A stretch of 64,000 nucleotides of DNA, taken from assembly GCF_029360645.1 (NCBI RefSeq), contig NZ_JARDUA010000002.1:682001-746000 (forward strand), given 5' to 3'. This DNA comes from Pontibacter litorisediminis. GTDB lineage: Bacteria; Bacteroidota; Bacteroidia; Cytophagales; Hymenobacteraceae. Under the pieces are notes generated by a model that saw nothing but the letters and a program-made list of their open reading frames with translations, had not been told where the DNA came from and made no database searches. This document shows, piece after piece, positions 41,785 through 49,631 of this stretch; the stretch's first letter is position 1; every line of letters starts with the position of its first letter. The translations under genes and the position numbers were made by a program.

Positions 41785-42558
41785 TTAAACCTGCTTCTCT
41801 CTCAGCCGCGCATACGAGGCCAGCCAAAGTATACCAATCAACACGATAGAGGAAATGGTGCTAATCCATTTGGAAACTGCCTCGGGTGGTGCCACAATAA
41901 ACAACCTGTCGTTTTCTGTGAACCGGACCTGCCCCAGCGGCGTCGCAGCCACGTCGTGCCCCAGCACCAGCTGCATCACCTGCTCATTCAGGGTTACCAG
42001 CACCACCATAAAAATGAAAAACACAAAGGCCGTTTTAATAAAATGTCCCTTCTCGAAATAAACCGAGCCTACTAAAGCAACGGCATGCACCATGGCATAG
42101 GCACCCACTACATTTTTAAAAGTGTTGCCGGAGAAGATATTCAGCACCTGCTTTTCTTCCCCATGCCAGTTATCCATACTTAGCACCACCGTTAGCACCC
42201 CGTAGAAACTAGCGGTGTACAGGATCAGAAAGATGACGTAGGAGAAGAGCCAACCCAGCAGGTATTTCTCCAGATGCGATGCCGGGAGCGTAAGCGAAGC
42301 GATGGCTTTTTTCTTATCACCTAACGCGGCAAAGGTGTTGCTTGAAAAAATGGCGCCGGCCAGCAGCAGCGGCATGATGAACATAAACTCCTGCATCGTC
42401 ACGTTCAGCGGCCGGTCCTGCACATAGGCCACAAAACCCATGATCAGCGCCAGAAAGCCGGTCAGCACGACCAGGCTCATCAGGTAGGACTTATATTGCT
42501 CAGCAATGTGTTGCTTAAACAGCATGCCGAAGCGCCGGAAGTTAAAATGCCTGCTCAT
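41785..42558 (-). CDS. ABC transporter permease-like membrane protein
   Basis: 257 residues with about six predicted membrane helices (about 25-45, 57-75, 99-122, 146-168, 172-195, 232-250), starting ARG-rich FGMLFKQHIAEQYKSYLMSLVVLTG. It has the general ABC-2 permease topology without a recognised name. The start overlaps the ATPase gene by 17 bp, so the two products are surely co-made. Its partner forms the nucleotide-binding part of an exporter. Substrate unknown. Confidence 0.8.
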   Translation of the reverse strand: MSRHFNFRRFGMLFKQHIAEQYKSYLMSLVVLTGFLALIMGFVAYVQDRPLNVTMQEFMFIMPLLLAGAIFSSNTFAALGDKKKAIASLTLPASHLEKYLLGWLFSYVIFLILYTASFYGVLTVVLSMDNWHGEEKQVLNIFSGNTFKNVVGAYAMVHAVALVGSVYFEKGHFIKTAFVFFIFMVVLVTLNEQVMQLVLGHDVAATPLGQVRFTENDRLFIVAPPEAVSKWISTISSIVLIGILWLASYARLREKQV

Positions 42559-43396
42559 ACTCTGTCAGTTTTAAATGTTCTAAAAGGGAGCTGTTGCCGC
42601 TGATAAGCGCGTTGAACAGGAGCTCCATATCTACTTTGCTGTAGGTGCCCTGCAGGTTCGGCATGATCACCTGCTTGCCCCGCACAGAGTCTTCCGCATA
42701 CAGCACCTGCCTGCCGTCCGTGTCTGCCAGAGTGGTAAAGGTTAGCTTATCTGTGATTTCGTCGAGGCTTTTGTTCAGAACGACTTCCTGTTTGTGCAGC
42801 ACCACAAGCGCGTCTATCAGGCTTTCCAGGTCTCTTACCTGGTGCGTGGAGATCACCACACAACGGTCCTCGGTCAGGGCGGCGGCTATGGTTTTCCGGA
42901 ACTGCACCTTGGAGGGGATGTCCAGCCCGTTGGTAGGCTCGTCCATCACGAGCAGGCTGGTGTTGGTGGCCAGGCCAAAGGCAATCATCGCTTTCTTCTG
43001 CTGCCCGAAAGAGAGCTTGCTGAGTTGGGTAAGTAGCGGCACCTCAAACTCCTCCAGGTACTGGTAAAAGGCAGCTTCATCAAACTTGGGATAAAAGCAA
43101 GCCGTGCTGGAAACCAGCCTGGCAGGCGTAAGCGCCGGCACATGCATCTCCTCCGGAAGAAAGTACAGATCCTCCAGCAGCTCGACAGGCCTGCCCGAAA
43201 CGTCCTTTCCGTCTATGGCGCAACACCCCTGCTTCGGGAAGCATAAACCCACCATGTTCTTGAGCAAGGTAGATTTACCGGCTCCATTCTTACCCAGTAG
43301 CCCGTATATATGGCCTTTGGCGAGCGATAAATGAAGGTTCTGGAAAAGCAGCGGCTTTCCGGGGTAACCAAAGCTTAAATTCTGGATCTGTATCAT
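42542..43396 (-). CDS. ABC transporter ATP-binding protein
   Basis: 284 residues. Walker A GKNGAGKSTL (about 36-45), Q-loop DLYFLPEEMHVP, signature LSFGQQKKAMIAFGLA, Walker B LLVMDEPTNGLD, and switch His in VVISTHQVRDLE are all present, followed by a C-terminal segment (about 225-284) typical of ABC-2/YtrB-type proteins. It powers the permease encoded next. First gene of a four-gene operon (ATPase, permease, GntR, GIN protein). Confidence 0.95.
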   Translation of the reverse strand: MIQIQNLSFGYPGKPLLFQNLHLSLAKGHIYGLLGKNGAGKSTLLKNMVGLCFPKQGCCAIDGKDVSGRPVELLEDLYFLPEEMHVPALTPARLVSSTACFYPKFDEAAFYQYLEEFEVPLLTQLSKLSFGQQKKAMIAFGLATNTSLLVMDEPTNGLDIPSKVQFRKTIAAALTEDRCVVISTHQVRDLESLIDALVVLHKQEVVLNKSLDEITDKLTFTTLADTDGRQVLYAEDSVRGKQVIMPNLQGTYSKVDMELLFNALISGNSSLLEHLKLTEYEQAF

Positions 43397-43409
43397 GCTT
43401 GCATTGCCT

Positions 43410-43435
43410 TAGTGTATTAGTTACATAGTACACTA
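43410..43435. promoter_or_regulatory. GntR-type operator TAGTGTA-N12-TACACTA
   Basis: A perfect 7-bp inverted repeat (43410-43416 and 43429-43435) lies 14-39 bp before the ATPase start on the minus strand. YtrA-type GntR proteins bind GTGTA/TACAC repeats of this kind, and such a gene sits in the operon, so autoregulation is likely. Confidence 0.65.
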
Positions 43436-43635
43436 CAAATGTATACAAACATTTTACTTTTCCTATTCCTGCACCAGAAATTTTTATTTTCCGGCTTAAG
43501 GTGGTGCTTCATGCTGCGTATCCCCTGAAAGAGGAAGTCCTATGGCGCTGGCAGAAAATACCGAAAGCAAACCCCACCTCCTCCACCTCTGCGGCCTTAC
43601 CGCCTTCAGAATTTTGTTTCCTGAGGAGGAACTCT

Positions 43636-43643
43636 TACCTTTG
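43636..43643 (+). promoter_or_regulatory. TAnnTTTG promoter of the TetR gene
   Basis: TACCTTTG, directly followed by the CTAACAC palindrome; 38 bp before the ATG at 43681. Confidence 0.65.
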
Positions 43644-43656
43644 CTAACACTGTTAG
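43644..43656. promoter_or_regulatory. Operator CTAACA-C-TGTTAG (copy 1)
   Basis: A perfect 6-bp-arm palindrome at the transcription start of the TetR gene. The same sequence recurs at 44301-44313 before the YceI gene, so the TetR protein probably represses both. Confidence 0.7.
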
Positions 43657-43680
43657 GTAAAATAACAGAGATAATGTAAC

Positions 43681-44283
43681 ATGGGAATCGCGGAACGAAA
43701 GAAACGGCATAAGGAAGAGGTGAGAGCCTCCATACTTGAGGCTGCCTGGCAACTGGTAGTGCAGGATGGCTGGCAGGCGCTTTCTATCCGCAAAATTGCG
43801 GAGGCCATTGAGTACAGCGTTCCCGTGATTTACGACCACTTCGCTAACAAAGAGGCAATCCTGCTGGAACTGACGAAACAAGGATTCCAGAAACTGAACC
43901 AGGAGCTGATAAAGGCGAAGCACAAAGCCACCACCCCGGAAGAGCAGATCGAGGCCATGGCTTACGCATACTGGAAGTTTGCCTTCGATAACGTGGCCTA
44001 TTACCAGGTCATGTATGGGCTAGGCATCCCGTCCTGCGAAACCGTGAACCAGATCAGCGAGCTGAGCACCTTCAGCGAATTGATCCTGCAACCGGTAAAG
44101 GAGCTGATTGCCTCAGGCAAGCACCCGGAAACGGATCCTTTCCTGAAACTGCACACATTCTGGTCTATGCTGCACGGCCTGATCTCGATCAACATGATGG
44201 GCAGCGGCCAAAACGAAAGCGACCTGAACCAGTTAGTGCTGCAGGATTTTATCCGGGGCTTTGTAACAAGTATGAAAGCCTAA
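43681..44283 (+). CDS. TetR/AcrR family transcriptional regulator
   Basis: 200 residues. The N-terminal helix-turn-helix (EEVRASILEAAWQLVVQDGWQALSIRKIAEAIEYSVPVIYDHFANKEAILLEL) covers about 10-60; the ligand domain follows with a TetR_C_33-like helical core ending HTFWSMLHGLISINMMG. The operator pair around it gives good evidence for autoregulation and for control of the downstream YceI gene. Ligand unknown. Confidence 0.94.
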   Translation: MGIAERKKRHKEEVRASILEAAWQLVVQDGWQALSIRKIAEAIEYSVPVIYDHFANKEAILLELTKQGFQKLNQELIKAKHKATTPEEQIEAMAYAYWKFAFDNVAYYQVMYGLGIPSCETVNQISELSTFSELILQPVKELIASGKHPETDPFLKLHTFWSMLHGLISINMMGSGQNESDLNQLVLQDFIRGFVTSMKA

Positions 44284-44300
44284 TTTTTTTGCCTTCATAC

Positions 44301-44313
44301 CTAACAGTGTTAG
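44301..44313. promoter_or_regulatory. Operator CTAACA-G-TGTTAG (copy 2)
   Basis: Perfect match to the palindrome upstream of the TetR gene (the central base differs), 54 bp before the YceI start and directly after a TTTTTTTTG tract and TACC. It probably lets TetR silence yceI. Confidence 0.7.
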
Positions 44314-44366
44314 AAAATAGAACATCATTAGATATTTACAATAAATAATTAAGTACGAATAAGCAT

Positions 44367-44900
44367 ATGGCAACTACAAAATGGTCTCTGGACCCAACCC
44401 ACAGCGAGCTTGGTTTTAAAATTAAGCACCTGATGATTTCTAACGTTACAGGTAAGTTCACCGAGTTTGAGGCAGAAGCTGAGACAGAAGGCGATGACTT
44501 TACAAACGCAACGGTGGTGGCAAACATCAACCCAGCCTCTATCGACACCAGCAACGAGCAGCGCGACGAGCACCTGCGCAACGCAGACTTCTTCGCAACG
44601 GATTCTCACCCGAACATGAAGTTTGTGTCAACGAAGGTAGAGCGTGTGGATGACGAGACGTTTCACCTTTTCGGCGACCTGACGATAAAGGAAACAACCA
44701 AACCAGTGAAGCTTTCTGTAGAGCATAACGGCATCGCTACCGACCCTTGGGGCAACGTGAAGGCCGGTTTCTCAATCAGCGGCAAGATCAACCGCAAGGA
44801 CTGGGGCATTAACTACAACGCGGCGCTGGAGACTGGCGGCGTGATGCTGGGCGAAGAGCTTAAAATCCAGGGCGAGGTACAGCTGGTAAAGCAGGCCTAA
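44367..44900 (+). CDS. YceI family lipid-binding-fold protein
   Basis: 177 residues. It begins WSLDPTHSELGFKIKHLMISNVTGKFTEFE, the exact YceI opening, and ends with ALETGGVMLGEELKIQGEVQLVK; the middle has KFVSTKVERVDDETFHLFGDLTIKETTKPVKL. The fold is a lipocalin-like barrel that binds isoprenoids in relatives. There is no signal peptide, so this member is probably cytoplasmic, unlike E. coli YceI. It is under the control of the adjacent TetR by a shared operator. Confidence 0.95.
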   Translation: MATTKWSLDPTHSELGFKIKHLMISNVTGKFTEFEAEAETEGDDFTNATVVANINPASIDTSNEQRDEHLRNADFFATDSHPNMKFVSTKVERVDDETFHLFGDLTIKETTKPVKLSVEHNGIATDPWGNVKAGFSISGKINRKDWGINYNAALETGGVMLGEELKIQGEVQLVKQA

Positions 44901-44918
44901 GCCTTTGTTTATACTTTC

Positions 44919-44959
44919 AGGAGGCTGTTCCGGCAAATGGGGCAGCCTCTTTTCTTTTC
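44919..44959 (+). terminator. Terminator of yceI
   Basis: GAGGCTGTTCC pairs with GGGGCAGCCTC around a loop, then TTTTCTTTTC. The spacer to 45157 shows no other feature. Confidence 0.75.
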
Positions 44960-45157
44960 AGGTTGACTCTCCCCCACACCTAACCCTTGTCTTCAGTCAG
45001 CGCCTCCCTGTGCCTGATAGCCCGGCAAGTCTGCGGCCTATTTAGGCCACCAGTTACCCAGCGGGCCTTTTGTCTCCTGTCGCTTCTTAGACTAGCTTCA
45101 GTGGGCAGTTTGAAACCACCTTTCTTTTAAAAGACTAATAATCTTTATATTCGTGTT

Positions 45158-45748
45158 ATGACAAGTTTTCAGGAGACCAAAGAACTGCTAGAGCATTCTA
45201 CCTTTTACTACATTGTCTGTACCAATATGGAAGGCAGGTACACCTATGTGAACAATTGCTACAGCAGCGCCTTTGAACATCTACATGGCCCGATGCTTGG
45301 CCAACCCTATGAAACCACCATGCACCCGGAAGACACCAAAGTGTGTGGGGCGGTGGCCGCCAAATGCTTTGCAAACCCCAGCCAAACGTTTCCGGCCACC
45401 ATACGCAAGCACGATGGCAATGGCGGGTATATTATCACGCAATGGGAGTATAAGGCCATGTTTGATGAGGAAGGCCGGCCGGAGGGGATCTTTTGCCTGG
45501 GGCACGACATAACGGCCTTTACTGCCTACCAGACGCAGCTTAGGGGTGCCCAGTCACTGATAAAGGAGATCTCCTTCTACCAATCGCACATTATCAGGAG
45601 GCCCTTGGCTAACATTTTAGGGCTTGCCAAGGTGCTGGAGCGGATGGAGCTTGACCAGAACCTGCGGAACATTTGCGACATGTTGCTAGAGAGCAGCCAA
45701 CAGCTTGATGAGGTTATAAGGAACGTGGCAGAAAAAACCTACCGCTGA
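45158..45748 (+). CDS. PAS domain protein with a histidine-kinase dimerisation-like helix
   Basis: 196 residues. An N-terminal PAS fold (about 8-125: TFYYIVCTNMEGRYTYVNNCYSSAFEHLHGPMLGQPY, HPEDTKVCGAVAAKCF, FPATIRKHDGNGGYIITQWEYKAMFDEEGRPEGIFCLGHDIT) precedes a helix pair (about 130-195) with FYQSHIIRRPLANILGLAKVLER, resembling the H-box of DHp domains; the His lies where kinases are phosphorylated. No HATPase domain follows; the stop is genuine. It could serve as a phosphorylation adaptor or a remnant kinase. Cytoplasmic. Confidence 0.75.
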   Translation: MTSFQETKELLEHSTFYYIVCTNMEGRYTYVNNCYSSAFEHLHGPMLGQPYETTMHPEDTKVCGAVAAKCFANPSQTFPATIRKHDGNGGYIITQWEYKAMFDEEGRPEGIFCLGHDITAFTAYQTQLRGAQSLIKEISFYQSHIIRRPLANILGLAKVLERMELDQNLRNICDMLLESSQQLDEVIRNVAEKTYR

Positions 45749-45798
45749 TAAGCCTCCCGGCGCTCGCGGCTACGTTCGGCATAAAGCAAGCGCAGCCT

Positions 45799-46101
45799 CT
45801 ACACCCGCTCCACCACGATATACCTGGCCGAGTAGCCGTTGCTTTTGTACAGCACCTGCAGCGCCGTGATCAAGGATTGGATTCCTGTGCCTTTGGTGCG
45901 CTGGCTACCGAGCGGCTCCAGGTAATTTTTATACCCTCTCCCCCGGATGCGCCCCACATAGGTCCTGGCCTCGGTCTCCTCCACCTCCTGAAGGCCTTTC
46001 GCCAGCACCACGCGCCGCAGGTAAGGCAATGCAGACCTCATGCTTTGGTAATCGGAGAAAGCGTAAAGGCGGTAGTAGGAGCTAAGAGCAACAGAATTCA
46101 T
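45799..46101 (-). CDS. Hypothetical protein
   Basis: 100 residues from ATG 46101 (MNSVALSSYYRLYAFSDYQ). No recognised domain. A basic central part (LRRVVLAKGLQEVEE, YVGRIRGRGYKNYLEP) and a C-terminal IQSLITALQVLYKSNGYSARYIVVERV suggest a small mixed alpha-beta fold. No signal or membrane helix. Coding character looks reasonable but the evidence for a gene is weak. Confidence 0.45.
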   Translation of the reverse strand: MNSVALSSYYRLYAFSDYQSMRSALPYLRRVVLAKGLQEVEETEARTYVGRIRGRGYKNYLEPLGSQRTKGTGIQSLITALQVLYKSNGYSARYIVVERV

Positions 46102-46148
46102 AGAAGGCAAAGATAAACCTTTCGGCAGTGCCGCCAGGCTCGAACATG

Positions 46149-46187
46149 AAAAAGCCGTGCGGGCTTAGTGCCTGCACGGCTTTTTAT
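46149..46187 (-). terminator. Terminator of the YybH-like lipoprotein gene
   Basis: AAAAAGCCGTGC and GCACGGCTTTTT form a 12-bp stem with a loop of about 13 bases; AT tracts on both sides allow termination in either direction. It follows the stop codon at 46236. Confidence 0.85.
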
Positions 46188-46235
46188 AGGTATACTTTAC
46201 AGCTCCACGAAAGCAAAGCTGTGCATTTGTTTCTA

Positions 46236-46691
46236 TTAATTTTTCACCTGCACCGGCAAACCTTCTAATTGAGCATAACTTAATTTCCAGTCACCTGCCT
46301 CTGTTTTCTTCCAGAGCAGTATAAAGTTGCCCTCTCCTATACCGCGCAGTTGGTCCTGGCCAGAAGAAAGCACATCCACCGAGAAGGTGCCTGCCTCATA
46401 GGCAATCGCCTTGTCCACCCCGGAGCTTACAACGTTTGTCTTCAGGTCTGTGATGGTGCTGTAGGTATCTTTTACCCACTTATTCGCCACCTCAGTCTTA
46501 CCGGTAAAGTGCGTCTCGCCCTGTAGGAACTGCACATCGTCAGCCAGGTAGGAAATGACTTTCTCCGGGTCGTTGCTGTTCCAGGCACTAATGAACTCCT
46601 GGTTCAGGCTTTGCACGTTCACCGCCTCTTCCGGCTGTGCGCAGGAAGTAAGAACAGCGGCGAAAAACAGGATATATAAATAGCGTTTCAT
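46236..46691 (-). CDS. YybH/SnoaL-like (DUF4440) lipoprotein
   Basis: 151 residues from ATG 46691 (MKRYLYILFFAAVLTSCAQP); lipobox LTSC. The mature part is an NTF2-like fold: NQEFISAWNSNDPEKVISYLADDVQFLQG, KTEVANKWVKDTYSTI, GTFSVDVLSSG, WKLSYAQLEG. DUF4440 proteins bind small molecules or act as steroid-isomerase relatives; no catalytic residues can be assigned. Envelope-anchored. Single gene with terminator. Confidence 0.85.
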   Translation of the reverse strand: MKRYLYILFFAAVLTSCAQPEEAVNVQSLNQEFISAWNSNDPEKVISYLADDVQFLQGETHFTGKTEVANKWVKDTYSTITDLKTNVVSSGVDKAIAYEAGTFSVDVLSSGQDQLRGIGEGNFILLWKKTEAGDWKLSYAQLEGLPVQVKN

Positions 46692-46774
46692 AAGTCTGTT
46701 GTTTATGTGTAACATCTGCAAGGGGGCTTTTCTGCAGCAAGCTGTATACGTGCTGCAGAAAAACCATCGTATGC

Positions 46775-47338
46775 TTACCAGCTCTTTCTTCTTACCTCAG
46801 AAGTGGCGTATGCTTTGGAAGAATCGCCAAAGTCTGGGTTAGGCAAATAGCCCATGCTAATGATAGGGTCCTGCATCACATCATAGTCTGCGTACGGAGC
46901 CATGGTTTGTGTTTGCGCCACCAACGCCTGTTTTACAGGTGAAGCGGCTGGTTTGGCAGCTACAGGCTTTCTAGCCGGTGTAGTTCTGGCAGCCACTGTT
47001 CTGGCCTCTCTAGCCTCCCTGGCTTCAGCAGCGGCTCTGTTTGCTGCGGCAATGCGTTCTGCCTCGGCAGCTCTTTCGGCCTCCTCGGCCTTTCTTCTGT
47101 TATCGATTCCTTTACCAATGGCATAGCCGGCACCGCCACCTACAACGCCTCCCACAACACCACCCACTACGCGGTTTCGCTTATGAATGATGGCACCCGC
47201 TGCCGCTCCGGTGGCTGCACCAATTACAGTACCTTTTGCCTGCGGGCTTATCTTTCTTTTCTCTTGTGCCTGGGTTGCAGAGCTCAGTAGGATCGATACT
47301 ATAAAGACCAAACTGAAAATGTAATTTACCTTTTTCAT
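46775..47338 (-). CDS. Glycine-zipper (YMGG-like) envelope protein
   Basis: 187 residues from ATG 47338 (MKKVNYIFSLVFIVSIL). A signal peptide (about 1-24, cut near TQA-QE) is followed by GTVIGAATGAAAGAIIHKRNRVVGGVVGGVVGGGAGYAIGKGID (about 35-79), a classical glycine-zipper pair for membrane interaction. Then comes an Ala/Arg/Glu-rich coiled stretch (AEEAERAAEAERIAAANRAAAEAREA) and a Pro/Ala-rich tail. Such proteins sit in the outer envelope; role unknown. The longer frame upstream is unlikely. Confidence 0.78.
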   Translation of the reverse strand: MKKVNYIFSLVFIVSILLSSATQAQEKRKISPQAKGTVIGAATGAAAGAIIHKRNRVVGGVVGGVVGGGAGYAIGKGIDNRRKAEEAERAAEAERIAAANRAAAEAREAREARTVAARTTPARKPVAAKPAASPVKQALVAQTQTMAPYADYDVMQDPIISMGYLPNPDFGDSSKAYATSEVRRKSW

Positions 47339-47545
47339 AAAACGTGCTTTTAGGTTTTTCAATAAACTGTCACGTAACGATGGAGGTACAATTACAAGTT
47401 GTGTGCCACAACAGGTACAGCATTCTACGCACAAGACGTACAACACTGTGATTCAACACTATAGCTTTATAAATATTTTTATTAAAAGACCTGTTGCTCC
47501 CCCGGTACCGGTGCAGAAGGATCGGCTTTAGGGAAGAATGTACAC

Positions 47546-48310
47546 TTAATCGGTGGCTTTCCGGAACACCAGGAAGTGCTGCCGGGGCAGGAATTCTCCC
47601 TGCCTGTGAAGTACAAATCCATTGGCGCTGAGCTCTTTGTTTACCTGCTCCGCGGTCATCTTATGCAGCTCCTTTACCTGCACCTCCGGGTCCTCGGCGC
47701 GGTACTCGAGCAGCAGCAACAAGCCATCTGGTTTCAGGGCGCGGTGTATGGCCTGCAGCATCTCCTTTGGGTACTCCAGCTCGTGGTACACATCTACCAT
47801 AAACGCCAGGTCCAGCGAGCTGTCGGGCACGTTGATGGCCTGGCTGCCACCTTTTACCACTTCCACGTTTTCCACCCCTCGCTCTGCCGCACGTTTCTTT
47901 AGGGCATTCACAAACTCCTCCTGCACCTCAACGGCGTATACTTTGCCTTCCGGCACCTTAGGCGCTACCCTGAAGGTATAGTAGCCCACACCTGCCCCAA
48001 TATCGGCAACTACGCTGTTGGGGCGCAGTGGCATGTTTTCAATGGCCAGACTCGCCTTGTCCTGTTCCTCCCTCGTTTCCCGCTCCAGCCAGGCACCGCC
48101 AGCCGGACTGATGATTCCTGCAATCTCACGGCCCATGTATACTTTGCCAATCCCACCCCGGCCAGGGGTTTTATAAGTATAGCCGTTGTCCTTCACGGTC
48201 TGCTGCTTTTCCTGCTGCTGGGCCTGGCAGGAGTGGCAGGCGCTCAAGCACAGCGTCAGAAGTATCAAGTACAGCCCGTAAACTCGTTTCGCTGTGGCAG
48301 GTACGTGCAT
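47546..48310 (-). CDS. SAM-dependent methyltransferase with lipoprotein signal
   Basis: 254 residues. The N-terminus has a lipobox (LCLSAC) after a hydrophobic signal, with a second Cys-rich turn CHSCQAQ. The rest is a class I Rossmann methyltransferase: VVADIGAGVGYYTFRVA (motif I), GKVYAVEVQEEFV (motif II), VKGGSQAINVPDSSLDLAFMVDVYHELEYPKEMLQAIHRALKPDGLLLLLEYR (motifs III-IV and after). Its length and motif spacing are normal, so it should bind SAM; how SAM would be available outside the cytoplasm is unclear unless the signal is not processed. 6 bp after the unknown gene 48317. Confidence 0.85.
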   Translation of the reverse strand: MHVPATAKRVYGLYLILLTLCLSACHSCQAQQQEKQQTVKDNGYTYKTPGRGGIGKVYMGREIAGIISPAGGAWLERETREEQDKASLAIENMPLRPNSVVADIGAGVGYYTFRVAPKVPEGKVYAVEVQEEFVNALKKRAAERGVENVEVVKGGSQAINVPDSSLDLAFMVDVYHELEYPKEMLQAIHRALKPDGLLLLLEYRAEDPEVQVKELHKMTAEQVNKELSANGFVLHRQGEFLPRQHFLVFRKATD

Positions 48311-48316
48311 GGGTTA

Positions 48317-48769
48317 TCAGGTTAATTTTTGGAGGCGCTGCGTTAAGTCGTCTATCAGTTCTTCGCTCCACCTGCTGGCCACCTCCTCATACTCGGTTTT
48401 ATCCCAACGCTGCAGGTAAGGCTTTTCGAGCCAGTTGTTGTGTTTGTCTGGCCCTACGGTATAGCTGTTATACTCCAGTTTAAAGATTAAGTCTTTGGTC
48501 AGGTCGAATGTTTCCACGCCGGGCTTCTGAAACCCCTCCAGCCGCAGCTTTAGGCCCAGTTGCTGCACATTGCCCTTTTCTACACTGATCACCTCATCGG
48601 TATCTGCCGCCGGATCCCGGGTCCAGGTATCGATGATGCGCTCCAGCCCAAAGTTATCGAACAAGGGGAGCACAGGCATGATGCTTTGGTGGATGTGCTC
48701 GGCCAGCACTGGTAGGATGGTGTTGTAGAGGTGCTGTATGGCTTGTTTATCGCGGGTTGGTTGCTCCAT
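48317..48769 (-). CDS. Hypothetical protein
   Basis: 150 residues, no recognised domain. Largely helical with conserved-looking acidic and aromatic stretches (FDNFGLERIIDTWTRDPAADTDEVISVEKGNVQQLGLKLRLEGF, YNSYTVGPDKHNNWLEKPYLQRWDKTEYEEVASRWSEELIDDLTQRL). No signal peptide. It precedes the lipobox methyltransferase on the same strand with a 6-bp gap, so they are probably co-transcribed. I cannot suggest a role. Confidence 0.7.
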   Translation of the reverse strand: MEQPTRDKQAIQHLYNTILPVLAEHIHQSIMPVLPLFDNFGLERIIDTWTRDPAADTDEVISVEKGNVQQLGLKLRLEGFQKPGVETFDLTKDLIFKLEYNSYTVGPDKHNNWLEKPYLQRWDKTEYEEVASRWSEELIDDLTQRLQKLT

Positions 48770-48879
48770 GGATTTGTCTTTGTATTGATGTAAATGGGAA
48801 GGGTAAAGTTACTTCTTCTACGGCTATACTTCCACAGCAGCTGTTTTCTTTAACCTGCGCAAAGCCTTTTCCTTGCTTC

Positions 48880-49345
48880 CTGGCGCGAGCGTCCGCTTGT
48901 GCCTGTGCTTAGCCGCTGTTTGCTGCAACTGGATACAAGCTATTCTTACTAGCGACTGTTCATCCTTAGCCCTACAAGCGGCTCTTTTCATAGCTGGCTT
49001 TGGAGCTCTCTAGCCCGAGAGGGCTCGTCTTCGGGCATCGCGCTGGGAGCTTTTCCTGCCCTCGTGCCTCGGGCTGCCTCACTTCGTTCGTCACCGGAAA
49101 AACTCGCATAGGCGCTCAACCCAAAGACTGGGTTCTAGTTCGATAGGCACGGCTGACGGAGCTGTCTTTGGTAGGGGGCAGATAATCGGTTGCAGGGGAT
49201 TCCCCTCCTCCAAGGTTGATGCTTCTGCTGATGCTACCCCGGCAACCATGAAACTTATACTTTAGCAGCAGTAATGACAGGCTCCTCTCCTTAAATAAGG
49301 AGGGGCAAGGGTGGTTGAACCCGGTACAGCTGAATATCATCCCCT
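48880..49345. repeat. Long dispersed intergenic repeat, copy B
   Basis: Copy of the segment at 15600-16075; see there for the shared blocks. It adds TCCTTAAATAAGGAGGGGC and GTGGTTGAACCCGG at its end. The rest of 48770-49631 holds no gene I can support; a further stretch of CATCCCCTG- and AGGGTGAGG-type words follows to about 49500. Confidence 0.75.
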
Positions 49346-49631
49346 GCTTTTAAGGAAGAGCAGGGTGAGGAAAGATATCTCCTTCTCTGCTCTAACGAAC
49401 ACAGCGAGCGTAGCTTTTAAGGTTGAGTCTGTATTTTATAGCCATTACCTCCTCCCTTCACCTAACTCTGTCAACAGGGCAAAAGCGGGAAAGGCAACAG
49501 CTGGCAGGATGACAAATAAGGCAGTGTGTGCCATACTCCCTCCTTAGCCAGTATCGGTTTTGAATTAACGCTGTGGGGAACAGAGTTTGTTGGAACGGGT
49601 GCTGCAGAAGCAACCTTACATGTTTTAAGCC

